From the NCBI GenBank assembly GCA_964464465.1, contig CAYXGF010000029.1:1-22395 (forward strand): DNA of 22,395 bases, read 5' to 3'. Positions 1 to 7,126 of this stretch are shown here, piece after piece. This DNA is from UBA940 sp964464465. Its GTDB lineage: Bacteria; Bacteroidota; Bacteroidia; Bacteroidales; Rikenellaceae. The notes beneath the pieces are model-generated. The model was not told where the DNA came from and did no database searches. It was given only the letters and a program-made list of their open reading frames with translations. A program made the position numbers and the translations under genes. Position 1 is the first letter of the stretch, and each line of letters opens with the position of its first letter.

Positions 1-150
1 CGAAAGCCATTTGGTCCCGACCGAGCGGAGCGGCAATGCATCTAAACAGACCGAGAGGTGATGCAGGTGCTTGTATGCACAGTATAACTCAAATTTGACA
101 AAGCACCAAATAGGCAAAAAAATTTGCTAAACTTAAATATTGTAGTTTTT
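1..150. other. Non-coding left flank
   Basis: No convincing coding region, RNA gene or promoter is visible. The stretch is AT-rich from about 85 on, and TGTAGTT occurs twice (141-147 and 151-157), the second copy starting the tRNA-like fragment. I see no terminator hairpin for the minus-strand gene ending at 186. Confidence 0.5.
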
Positions 151-182
151 TGTAGTTCAATGGATAGAATACAGGGTTCCGG
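151..182 (+). pseudogene. tRNA-Arg-like 5' fragment (D arm to anticodon loop)
   Basis: The bases GTTCAATGGATAGAAT read as a tRNA D arm, with stem GTTC pairing GAAT, typical of bacterial tRNA-Arg. They are followed by CAGGG and a 7-nt loop TTCCGGT whose anticodon would be CCG (Arg). After the loop the sequence does not pair back with CAGGG, and no T arm (GGTTCGA-like) or acceptor 3' strand follows; the 5' acceptor strand would be TTTTTTG, which is not credible. So only about 30 nt of a tRNA gene are present. It could be a recombination remnant, an attachment-site scar, an assembly join, or a chance match. Confidence 0.4.
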
Positions 183-185
183 TGC

Positions 186-1580
186 TCAGCGCAGTATGAA
201 GTTGGAAATCATATTGTCGGGATTAAGTGGAACGACATCGTCAAGTTCCAGATTTTTTACCATGTGCAGAGTTCCCTGTTTGTATTTCTGGAAATGCTCC
301 GAGGCGATGTGTCTTTTGTAGGCCTCCTGGCTCGCATAGGTTTCCAGAATGGTGATGCTGCATGGATTCTTTTTGTCCGCCACGGCGTACATTGTCAATA
401 CTCCCGGTTCTGTTAGAAGGGATATGGCTCCGACTTCCTTGGCGTATTCCATATATGTTTCGAGAAATTCAGGATATACGTCTATCTTCGAGAGTCTTAC
501 GATTCCGTCTGCCTGCATGGGCTCTTTTCGGCATATTGTGGCAGACGGGGCGGTGCCGGTTCCGGAGCTGTTGAAAATCCGTTCGGCATTCTCGCGCAGG
601 AACATGTTTTTGTACGGCCGCAGTTCCGTGTCGGTATCCAGATACTTCTCTATATTGCGGAGCAGCCGTGCAAGCGCCTCGCCGGACACGAAGCCGTAGT
701 CGGAACCGTACATGATGTGGTCGGGCGTGGTGATTGTGAGCATCATCTTAACCGTTTCGGGAGACGGACCTCCGGCAAGGTCGTAGTATAGTCCTTTCAG
801 ATTACCGTCGATGTCGAAAGGTTTTACGATTCCTTTGGCAAGCAGCAGCGGATATGCGGCCCTTAGCCGCGGAATGGCATATGGCAGAAAAGACCCTGCG
901 TGCGGCACGATAATTTTTATGTTCGGATAGCGCACCAGTACATCGTGCGCTATCATATTAAGCACTGCGCGTGTGGTCTCTGCCGGATATTCGTAGACGA
1001 ATATGGGGCCGCCGGTGAATACATCATCCTGCACGGGGGTAGGTTTGTGCGGGTGGATGATGACTGTGGCCTTGCGGTCGTCGAGCACCTTCATAAGCGG
1101 TTCGAGTGCCGGGTCGCCGAGATATTGTCCGCGGATGTTGGTAGCCAGTTTGATGCCGTCCGCTTTCAGCGTGTCGAGCGCATAGACGGCCTCCTCGATG
1201 GCGAGATTCACATCTGGCAGAGGCAGCGACGCGCAGAACTTGAAACGGTTGGGATATTTCTCGCGCGTTAGCCGTGCCTCTTCGTTGACGAAGCGTATGA
1301 TTTTCGCTGATTCCAGTGCGTCTCCGAAATATGGCTGCGGCGAGGGCATTGTAATAACCGACCATGCGATGCCGGCGTCGTCCATAAATCTTATGTGGTC
1401 CTTTGCGCTCCACTCGGGAAGCGGGTAGCCGTCCTCCATGTCCGCCTTGCCGGCACGCAGATAATCCGTATACTCCTTTGTAACTATATGCGAGTGGACG
1501 TCAGATGGCGCGATGCGCTGTTGTGCATGTAAGTTCATCGTTATCGCTATTGCCGAAATTATGGTGATTGCTTGTCGCAT
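186..1580 (-). CDS. Exported amidohydrolase (ACMSD-like) fused to a C-terminal ABM domain
   Basis: The 464-residue protein starts with a signal peptide (about 1-19, ending NLHAQ). Residues ~24-338 are an amidohydrolase-2 (PF04909) TIM barrel. The metal ligands are visible: H29 and H31 in DVHSH, H176 in IIHPH, H227 in VPHAGS and D294 in YGSDYG, matching the aminocarboxymuconate-semialdehyde decarboxylase pattern. Such enzymes perform metal-dependent decarboxylation or hydrolysis of carboxylated ring or ring-fission compounds; the substrate here is unknown. Residues ~355-445 resemble an antibiotic-biosynthesis-monooxygenase (ABM) ferredoxin-like domain, including the SITILETYASQEAYKRH segment and a closing ASEHFQKY segment. 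The gene starts 4 nt after the stop of the Fur-family regulator, so the two are very likely cotranscribed. The stop codon lies directly against the tRNA-like fragment. The domain calls are firm, the reaction is not. Confidence 0.85.
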   Translation of the reverse strand: MRQAITIISAIAITMNLHAQQRIAPSDVHSHIVTKEYTDYLRAGKADMEDGYPLPEWSAKDHIRFMDDAGIAWSVITMPSPQPYFGDALESAKIIRFVNEEARLTREKYPNRFKFCASLPLPDVNLAIEEAVYALDTLKADGIKLATNIRGQYLGDPALEPLMKVLDDRKATVIIHPHKPTPVQDDVFTGGPIFVYEYPAETTRAVLNMIAHDVLVRYPNIKIIVPHAGSFLPYAIPRLRAAYPLLLAKGIVKPFDIDGNLKGLYYDLAGGPSPETVKMMLTITTPDHIMYGSDYGFVSGEALARLLRNIEKYLDTDTELRPYKNMFLRENAERIFNSSGTGTAPSATICRKEPMQADGIVRLSKIDVYPEFLETYMEYAKEVGAISLLTEPGVLTMYAVADKKNPCSITILETYASQEAYKRHIASEHFQKYKQGTLHMVKNLELDDVVPLNPDNMISNFILR

Positions 1581-1584
1581 ATTA

Positions 1585-2007
1585 TCATTTTTTGCAGCGG
1601 GAACACAGGCCTTTCAGCATGTAGTTGACCGAATCGGCGGAGAACCCCTCTGGCAGCTCTACCATCGGGACCGGTATACCCTCGAAACAATACACCTGCT
1701 GGCATGCCACGCAGTAGAAGTGGACGTGCATGTCGTTTATCGAGCATCTGTCCTTGCCGTGGCATATCTCGTATTTCACTATTCCGCGGCCGTCTTCCAC
1801 CGCATGAATGAGATGGTGTTCGAGCAGGAGCGACAATACGCGCAGGATGCTCGATTTTTCGAGTGTCGATATGCCCGCTTCCAATTCTGCAAGACTCAGC
1901 GGACGGGGGCTGTAAAGCAGCTCCCGGAGTACCATTATCCTGTTCGATGTCGGGCGCACGCCATTTTCGAGCAGCAGATGGTCGAGTCTGTTTGTTTCCG
2001 TGTCCAA
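1585..2007 (-). CDS. Fur-family metal- or peroxide-responsive transcriptional regulator
   Basis: About 140 residues with the Fur/PerR/Zur layout: an N-terminal winged helix (LLLENGVRPTSNRIMVL, then a recognition-helix region STLEKSSILRVLSLL) and a C-terminal dimerisation/metal domain with H94-V-H96, C99-x2-C102 and C135-x2-C138, likely the structural zinc site. The metal it senses cannot be told from sequence. No ATG fits the start. A TTG at 2037 gives a 150-residue form, but that codon lies inside a perfect -7 promoter box (2035-2042). I therefore prefer the TTG at 2007, which gives MDTETNRLDHLL and the usual short N-terminus. The gene heads an operon with the amidohydrolase and is divergent from the metal-efflux-type permease. 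Inverted repeats overlapping its promoter suggest autoregulation. Confidence 0.85.
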   Translation of the reverse strand: MDTETNRLDHLLLENGVRPTSNRIMVLRELLYSPRPLSLAELEAGISTLEKSSILRVLSLLLEHHLIHAVEDGRGIVKYEICHGKDRCSINDMHVHFYCVACQQVYCFEGIPVPMVELPEGFSADSVNYMLKGLCSRCKK

Positions 2008-2025
2008 AATTTCGCCAAGGTTTAT

Positions 2026-2069
2026 AATCGATAACAAATTTAAGGCATATTATGTGTATTTTATCGATT
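2026..2069 (-). promoter_or_regulatory. Promoter of the Fur-family gene with bracketing inverted repeat
   Basis: On the minus strand TAAATTTG (2042-2035) matches the Bacteroidota -7 box TAnnTTTG exactly. It lies between two perfect 9-bp arms: AATCGATAA at 2026-2034 and its reverse complement TTATCGATT at 2061-2069. One arm would sit at the transcription start and the other near -33. No good -33 TTG at 19-21 nt was found. The arrangement fits an operator for a dimeric regulator, plausibly the Fur-family protein itself. Confidence 0.55.
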
Positions 2070-2138
2070 GCACTGCCAAAAATCATGAAAAAACATTAGA
2101 CCTGATAATGAACGCCATGTACAATTGACACTTAGTTG

Positions 2139-2175
2139 CGTATTTTTTACGATACTTTTGTCTGTGAAAAATACG
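2139..2175 (+). promoter_or_regulatory. Promoter of the permease gene with bracketing inverted repeat
   Basis: TACTTTTG at 2153-2160 is an exact -7 box, 25 nt before the permease ATG. It is enclosed by a perfect 9-bp inverted repeat: CGTATTTTT at 2139-2147 and AAAAATACG at 2167-2175, with a 19-nt spacer. Candidate -33 TTGs (2125-2127, 2136-2138) are poorly spaced, as might be expected of a promoter needing or blocked by a regulator. Confidence 0.55.
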
Positions 2176-2185
2176 TTATTCAGAT

Positions 2186-3412
2186 ATGGAACTATTCAAT
2201 TCATTACTGTTCATGCTCAACGAGATGTCTCCGTACATTCTGTTGGGATTTCTGATTGCCGGGGTGCTGCATTCATTCATACCGCAACAGACGTTCGCGC
2301 GTCATCTGTCCGGAACCGGATTCCGTTCGGTCTTCAAGGCCGCCCTGGTCGGAGTGCCGCTGCCGTTGTGTTCGTGCGGGGTTCTGCCTACGGCCATAGC
2401 CATGCGTCGCAACGGAGCGTCGCGCGCCTCTTCCGTGTCGTTTCTTATAGCCACTCCCCAGACGGGTGTCGACAGTATAGCTGCGACATGGTCGCTTCTC
2501 GGACCTGCTTTCGCCGTAATCAGACCGATAGCCGCTTTTGCAACCGCGCTTCTGGGCGGTGTGTCCGTGGGCCGGGCTGAGAGTCGTGACGACGGCCGCG
2601 GGGCTGCGGCGCAGGCGACTGCGGAGGAGAGCGATGTCCGGAAAAGTTTCGCCGCGAAAGCTGTCGAGGCCCTTCGTTACGGGTTCATAGACCTTGTGGG
2701 CAGCATCGGAGGCTGGCTTGTGGCCGGACTGATAATCGCTGCGCTTATTACGGTGTATGTGCCTGCGGATTTCTTCTCGGTGCTGGGGCAGCGTCCGCTG
2801 CTGTCGATGATTGCCGTACTGATAATCGCCGTGCCGATGTATGTGTGCGCGACGGGGTCGATACCTATCGCCATGTCGCTGATGCTTAAAGGTCTGTCAC
2901 CCGGAACGGCTCTGGTGCTGCTCATGGCCGGACCTGCGGCCAATTTTGCATCGTTCGCTCTCATATCTAAGGAGATGGGGCGTAAAGCGGCTGTGATATA
3001 TCTCGGCGCGATAATCGTCGGTGCGGTTGGTTTCGGACTGGCGATAGATTATCTGATGCCTGCATCGTGGTTCGCTCTGGACGGAGCCGGTGCCGCGGCA
3101 TGTCACCATCACGCTTTCAATACGTTTCCTGTCGTATGTTCGGCCGTTCTTGTAGTGCTGCTGGCCGTGGCATTCGTCAGAAGATTCAGACGTAAAACCA
3201 TAATCACGACAAATATGACTAAGGAGTATGTTATCAAGGGCATGAATTGTCCGCATTGCCAGGCGACCGTGGCCAAGAGTATCGGAAATGTGAAAGGCGT
3301 GACAGCAGTCGATGTCAACCTGTCTGCCGGAAAAGCCACTGTGGAGGGCGACTTCAAGGAAGAGGAGCTTGTTGCCGCGGTAAGGAACGCAGGATTCGAC
3401 GTGCAGCTTTGA
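2186..3412 (+). CDS. SO_0444/ArsP-type permease with C-terminal HMA domain
   Basis: The 408-residue membrane protein belongs to the PF03773 permease group, whose SO_0444-type members are regarded as Cu/Zn efflux transporters. Hydrophobic helices lie at about 15-32, 50-70, 95-125 and then in two further clusters up to ~335. Family motifs are PLCSCGVLP (C62, C64), ATPQTG, and the paired PAANFAS segment in the second half. A stretch ACHHHAF near 305 could bind metal. Residues 344-408 form a complete HMA domain with the GMNCPHC motif (C355, C358), which would deliver or sense soft metal ions in the cytoplasm. The ATG at 2186 is 25 nt after the -7 box. The gene is divergent from the Fur-family regulator, so metal-controlled efflux is a reasonable inference; the ion is unknown. 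Confidence 0.88.
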   Translation: MELFNSLLFMLNEMSPYILLGFLIAGVLHSFIPQQTFARHLSGTGFRSVFKAALVGVPLPLCSCGVLPTAIAMRRNGASRASSVSFLIATPQTGVDSIAATWSLLGPAFAVIRPIAAFATALLGGVSVGRAESRDDGRGAAAQATAEESDVRKSFAAKAVEALRYGFIDLVGSIGGWLVAGLIIAALITVYVPADFFSVLGQRPLLSMIAVLIIAVPMYVCATGSIPIAMSLMLKGLSPGTALVLLMAGPAANFASFALISKEMGRKAAVIYLGAIIVGAVGFGLAIDYLMPASWFALDGAGAAACHHHAFNTFPVVCSAVLVVLLAVAFVRRFRRKTIITTNMTKEYVIKGMNCPHCQATVAKSIGNVKGVTAVDVNLSAGKATVEGDFKEEELVAAVRNAGFDVQL

Positions 3413-3499
3413 TTCCGGGCCGGAGGCTTCTTCAAGTCTTTTGCGCAATACCGGAAAAGGGGTTGGGCCTTAGGTGCTCTGTGCGGCCTGCTGAAAGAA

Positions 3500-3533
3500 G
3501 ACACCGTGCCACGTAAAAATGCGGCACGGTGTC
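3500..3533. terminator. Bidirectional terminator hairpin
   Basis: An 11-bp perfect stem (GACACCGTGCC at 3500-3510, GGCACGGTGTC at 3523-3533) with a 12-nt AT-rich loop lies between the convergent permease and cysQ genes. Neither side has a strong T run (CCCGTATTT on plus, CTTCTTTC on minus), so intrinsic termination is likely but not certain. The rest of 3413-3608 holds nothing I recognise. Confidence 0.65.
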
Positions 3534-3608
3534 CCGTATTTATGACATTGCAGTAATATGCTCCCCTGCCTGCTGTTTAGGGCTTGCGGTTTAGCCGGGT
3601 GAAGCGCC

Positions 3609-4463
3609 TTATTTTACTGCGAATCCGCTGCGGCAGATGAAGTGGGGATTGAGCAGCGACTGTTTGTTGTAGGCGAACTTCTCCTCGCGTGGAAGCGCCT
3701 TGGTCTCTCCGCCGCTCTCGCTGAGAATAACCTCGCCGGCAGCAGTGTCCCATTCGTAGGTGTCGGAGGTGCGCACGTAGTAGTCTATGCTGCCTTCGGC
3801 CAGCATGCAGAACTTGTAGGAGCTGCCCTGCTCGATGACCTGCAAGTCGGGATGCGTGTCTCTTAATACGGCGATATATTTTTCCGTAAGGTCGTTCTTG
3901 TGCGAACGGCTGACTCCTACTCTTACCGGCGAGTTCGCGGCAGAGGAGAGCGGCAGGCGCCGGGCCGATTCGTATATTTCGGTATATGTGAATTCGGCCG
4001 TGCGGTCGGATGCGACATCGGATTTGAAGTATGAGCCGAAGCCTTTTTCGCAAAAGTACATCTTGCGGTAATAGGGAACATATATCACTCCGATGACAGG
4101 ACGCGAGCTGACCATGAGGGCGATGTTTACGGTGAACTCGTTGTTGCCCTTTATGAACTCCTTGGTGCCGTCCAGCGGGTCTATCATCCAGAACATGTCC
4201 CAGTCCTTTCGCTCGTCGAACAGCATCTGGCGCCCCTCCTCGCTTAGAAGCGGTATCCGGGTCTGACCGAGATATTCCTTTATCAGGGAGTGCGACAGAC
4301 GGTCCGCCAGCGTTATTGGCGTGTTGTCGCTTTTCAGATTGATGTCGTAATCTTCCTTGCGGGAATATATGTCGAGGATTATCTCTCCGGCCCTGATGGC
4401 GGCGTTGTAGGCCTTGGGCAGCAGATATTCGCGCTGTTCTCTGGTCAATACGAGTTTATCCAT
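3609..4463 (-). CDS. cysQ: 3'(2'),5'-bisphosphate nucleotidase CysQ
   Basis: The 284-residue protein belongs to the inositol-monophosphatase superfamily (PF00459) of Mg-dependent, lithium-sensitive phosphatases. CysQ removes the 3'-phosphate of phosphoadenosine phosphate (PAP), the by-product of sulfate assimilation and sulfotransfer. Metal-site motifs are LLSEEG (E75, E76), WMIDPLDGTKEF (D95, D98) and WDTAAGEVIL (D239). KGNNEFTVNIAL right after the DPLDGT motif is characteristic of CysQ rather than of inositol phosphatases. Length is normal (family about 250-280). The ATG is 4 nt after the stop of the GH31-like gene, so it is probably the last gene of that operon. No other sulfate-assimilation gene is nearby. 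Confidence 0.9.
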   Translation of the reverse strand: MDKLVLTREQREYLLPKAYNAAIRAGEIILDIYSRKEDYDINLKSDNTPITLADRLSHSLIKEYLGQTRIPLLSEEGRQMLFDERKDWDMFWMIDPLDGTKEFIKGNNEFTVNIALMVSSRPVIGVIYVPYYRKMYFCEKGFGSYFKSDVASDRTAEFTYTEIYESARRLPLSSAANSPVRVGVSRSHKNDLTEKYIAVLRDTHPDLQVIEQGSSYKFCMLAEGSIDYYVRTSDTYEWDTAAGEVILSESGGETKALPREEKFAYNKQSLLNPHFICRSGFAVK

Positions 4464-4467
4464 GTCG

Positions 4468-5991
4468 TTATTTCGTTTGCAGTTCGAAACATATCATTCG
4501 GCTGTTGTCGGCCGCCGCGTTGATGACCACCGGTCCTTTGTAGCGTTTGCCGTTCATGTCGCGCCATACTCCTTTCGGCAGCCGCACCATGCGCATTGCG
4601 GAGCCGTCGAGCGGCGGAGCTATCAGATACCTGTCTCCGAGCATGAACTGGTTGTCGCAGTCTGCGAATCCGCTGCGCGGAAACTGATACTCCATATGCC
4701 TGACCAGAGGTTCGGCCGTGCGGTCCGCCTCCTTTGCCGTGCGGGTCATGTACTCGCCGAGCGATGCTCTGATGCTCAGCGTATTTTTAAGCTGCGAGTA
4801 CAGATTCGCATCCGATATTCTCCACGGAGCATACGGAATGTGCGGTACGGGGAGCATGGCTGCTATCTGCATGGCCCGGAGCAGCTCGGCCTGGTCGTCG
4901 TATCTCCATGATACGGCCGGCATGAATGTCTCGTTGCCTTTGACGAGCGACGAGCATATCACGTCGCTGAGTACGTCGCCCAGCGAGGCGGCGTCGATGT
5001 CCGGAGCGTATGAGGCTGCCGCCATGTCCGGCTGGCATTCATGAACGTCGAACCGGGAGCCTAACGTGTGCCAGATGCCCAGAAAGCTCGCTGTTCCGGC
5101 CGTTGTGGCGGGTGCGGTCCGCATCAGCGCCTGACAGTCGAACCGGAATGCGTCTATGCCGTATCTCTTCTGAATTTCGAGAAGCGATTCCTCCATGCTG
5201 CGCCGGCAGTCATTGTCGGAGATGTCGAGTACGGCATGTACGCCGTCGCTGTCCTTCACGAGGACAGGTTCTCCTGCCGCGTCTTTCAGCAGCCGGCCAC
5301 CGGAGCGTGCGGATACGTATGTGCGTCCGGATGCCGGAAGGTAGGGCGTTACGGTGAGCATGACTTTGAATCCTGCCTCGTGGAGCGAGCTTATCAGCGA
5401 TTCGGGTTCCGGATACAGCGTCCGGTCGAAGTCGTACGCTCCGTCCGCGGCGCGCCAGCCGTCTGCGATGACTATGTAGCCGGCGGGCAGTCCCTCTCCG
5501 GCGATTCTTGCGGCGTAGCCGAGGATTATCTCCTGCGATTGGAGACATCCTATCTCATTTCCGGTTTCGTATATGAGGTTGGAAAGCAGTTCGGGCGAGA
5601 CGGCGCACGGTGCGTCCTGGGACGGGTTTCTGTGCCGGCACATCAGATATGCCTCGCGGAGCGTGCGTCCCGCGCGCCGCAGTTGCAGGCTCTCGTCTGC
5701 TGAGGATACCGTGAATGTCCGTCCGTCGAACGACACCTCGACAGGCGAGGAGCTCCACAGATAGCGGCCGGCCGAGGATATCAGCATCGGCACCAGTTCG
5801 CAAGCCGGCGTGTTGTCGGACGTATTCACGGAGAAGGGTTGCAGGAACGGTTCCGCGGGCGTATGGCCTGCGTACAGGCCCCACCATTTTTCTCCTTTGA
5901 GCGGTTCTATCTTTATCGTATTTTTTTCAGCCGAGAATGCCGCGGCCGCAGCTACGGCGAACATTATCAGCAGGGCGATTCGTTTTGACAT
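4468..5991 (-). CDS. Exported GH31-like glycoside hydrolase
   Basis: From the ATG at 5991 this is a 507-residue protein with a clear signal peptide (MSKRIALLIMFAVAAAAAFS). An in-frame ATG 36 nt upstream would put 12 extra residues before it and is less likely. GH31 hallmarks are the DGWR...YDFD segment followed by LHEAGFKVMLTVTPYL, the nucleophile region GIDAFRFD (D285 counted from this start), and the C-terminal FMLGDRYLIAPPL. The expected acid/base region reads SWRYDDQAELL, not the usual W-G-D pattern, so catalysis may be altered. At ~500 residues it is shorter than typical GH31 enzymes (600-800) and seems to lack accessory beta domains. It follows the glycosyltransferase-like gene after 40 nt and is followed by cysQ after 4 nt. 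The substrate is unknown. Confidence 0.78.
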   Translation of the reverse strand: MSKRIALLIMFAVAAAAAFSAEKNTIKIEPLKGEKWWGLYAGHTPAEPFLQPFSVNTSDNTPACELVPMLISSAGRYLWSSSPVEVSFDGRTFTVSSADESLQLRRAGRTLREAYLMCRHRNPSQDAPCAVSPELLSNLIYETGNEIGCLQSQEIILGYAARIAGEGLPAGYIVIADGWRAADGAYDFDRTLYPEPESLISSLHEAGFKVMLTVTPYLPASGRTYVSARSGGRLLKDAAGEPVLVKDSDGVHAVLDISDNDCRRSMEESLLEIQKRYGIDAFRFDCQALMRTAPATTAGTASFLGIWHTLGSRFDVHECQPDMAAASYAPDIDAASLGDVLSDVICSSLVKGNETFMPAVSWRYDDQAELLRAMQIAAMLPVPHIPYAPWRISDANLYSQLKNTLSIRASLGEYMTRTAKEADRTAEPLVRHMEYQFPRSGFADCDNQFMLGDRYLIAPPLDGSAMRMVRLPKGVWRDMNGKRYKGPVVINAAADNSRMICFELQTK

Positions 5992-6031
5992 CAAAATTCG
6001 GGATATTTTAGGTATGCAAGGTAGCAAGAAT

Positions 6032-7126
6032 TTACGACTTGAAGAAATTTTTTTCCAATATCGAGCCCCTTTGCGGATAAAAAGGATAGACGAACGGTTC
6101 GAGCAGGGTTTTAGAGACGGGATAGGGCCATGTGTCTTTTCTGACGGCCGCCAGACATATGATTCCGGTGGCCACCATCACGGCGTAGACCATCCAGAGA
6201 CTCATTATCAGCGATGCTATCAAATCCCACCTGCGGGACATTATCGACAGCAGCGTGGCCACGGCCGTGACGCACAGCAGGAGGTACGATGTGATTCTCG
6301 TGCTGCCTACGCGGAATGTCCCTTCCGAGCGCGTGCATGTGGCCAGAGGCGTGCGAATCCGGATGTGTCTCAGCCCCGGAATATCGCACAAATCCGAGAG
6401 CATGCGCTGCATGTGTTCAGCCGGGCCGGAGAATCCGCCGACGCTGATTGCATAGTCGCGGTCTATGACCGTTATGCTGTGGTCGTACTGGCCGGAGACA
6501 ATCTCCACTGCGGTGTCGCAGCCGAATGCGTGCGGGTCTACCGCGGGGGCCGAGACCGCGCATACGGCACCTTTGCCCGAGGATTCGAATTCGGCGTCGA
6601 TGCGCATCAGTGCGCAGCGGCAGGGTGTGGTGTGGCTGTCTATTATCATGATGCGGCTGTGGGTGCAGAGCGCCATGCCGCAGTTCAGTGCCTCGGCTGT
6701 CTGTGCGCGGCAGTCCGCCAGCACGAGTTTGCGGTAGCGTCTCTGGCGGGAGCGCATCAGCGTGCGGACCGTGCGGCAGTCGAACTCTGCCGAAGCAGGT
6801 ATGCTGACTTTGGTCATCGAGTAGCGTTTTATGGCCTCGGAGCATGAGTTCCCGCTGCCGAACTCAGCAAGAATTATTATCTCGTAGTTGTCGTAACCGA
6901 GTCCCATCAGTTTTTCGGTACGTTTCATTGACGGCATTCCAGTTACGATAATCGAAATTCCGCTCTGCGGGTCGGGTATCGCGTCCTGGCCTTTCATGTT
7001 TTTCAGGACTTCGGTTTTGAGTCGGGACATGCGCAGAAGCCGTACGCCGCGGAACGTGTTGAAAAGGCGCACGGCGCTCCAAACAAGAGCCAAAACTATT
7101 ATTATCGTAACAAGCGTGTTTATCAT
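6032..7126 (-). CDS. Membrane glycosyltransferase-2-like protein lacking canonical acidic motifs
   Basis: The 364-residue protein has an N-terminal membrane segment (about 4-24), a central GT-A-like domain (about 55-270) and two C-terminal membrane helices (about 278-297 and 303-328). The order resembles processive membrane GT2 enzymes: GISIIVTG (strand 1), YEIIILAEFGSG (the usual DDGS region), ALNCGMALC...IMIIDSHTTP (the usual ALNxG...DADTxP region), and VGGFSGPAEH (the usual GGF...TED region). In all three the acidic residues are changed: E88-F89 for DD, D163-S-H165 for DxD, E237-H238 for ED. No QxxRW motif is visible. It therefore looks like a pseudo-glycosyltransferase or a highly diverged enzyme. 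Its ATG directly abuts the TAG of the HEAT-like gene, so translation is coupled. Fold assignment is moderate, activity doubtful. Confidence 0.6.
   Translation of the reverse strand: MINTLVTIIIVLALVWSAVRLFNTFRGVRLLRMSRLKTEVLKNMKGQDAIPDPQSGISIIVTGMPSMKRTEKLMGLGYDNYEIIILAEFGSGNSCSEAIKRYSMTKVSIPASAEFDCRTVRTLMRSRQRRYRKLVLADCRAQTAEALNCGMALCTHSRIMIIDSHTTPCRCALMRIDAEFESSGKGAVCAVSAPAVDPHAFGCDTAVEIVSGQYDHSITVIDRDYAISVGGFSGPAEHMQRMLSDLCDIPGLRHIRIRTPLATCTRSEGTFRVGSTRITSYLLLCVTAVATLLSIMSRRWDLIASLIMSLWMVYAVMVATGIICLAAVRKDTWPYPVSKTLLEPFVYPFYPQRGSILEKNFFKS

Noticed and set aside
186..3412. Siderophore or iron-uptake locus because of the Fur-family gene
   Set aside because: No TonB-dependent receptor, ABC importer or siderophore enzyme is present; the neighbours are an efflux-type permease and an amidohydrolase.
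5810..6847. A 345-codon plus-strand open frame across the GH31-like and glycosyltransferase-like genes
   Set aside because: It spans two minus-strand genes and shows no motif; antisense artefact.
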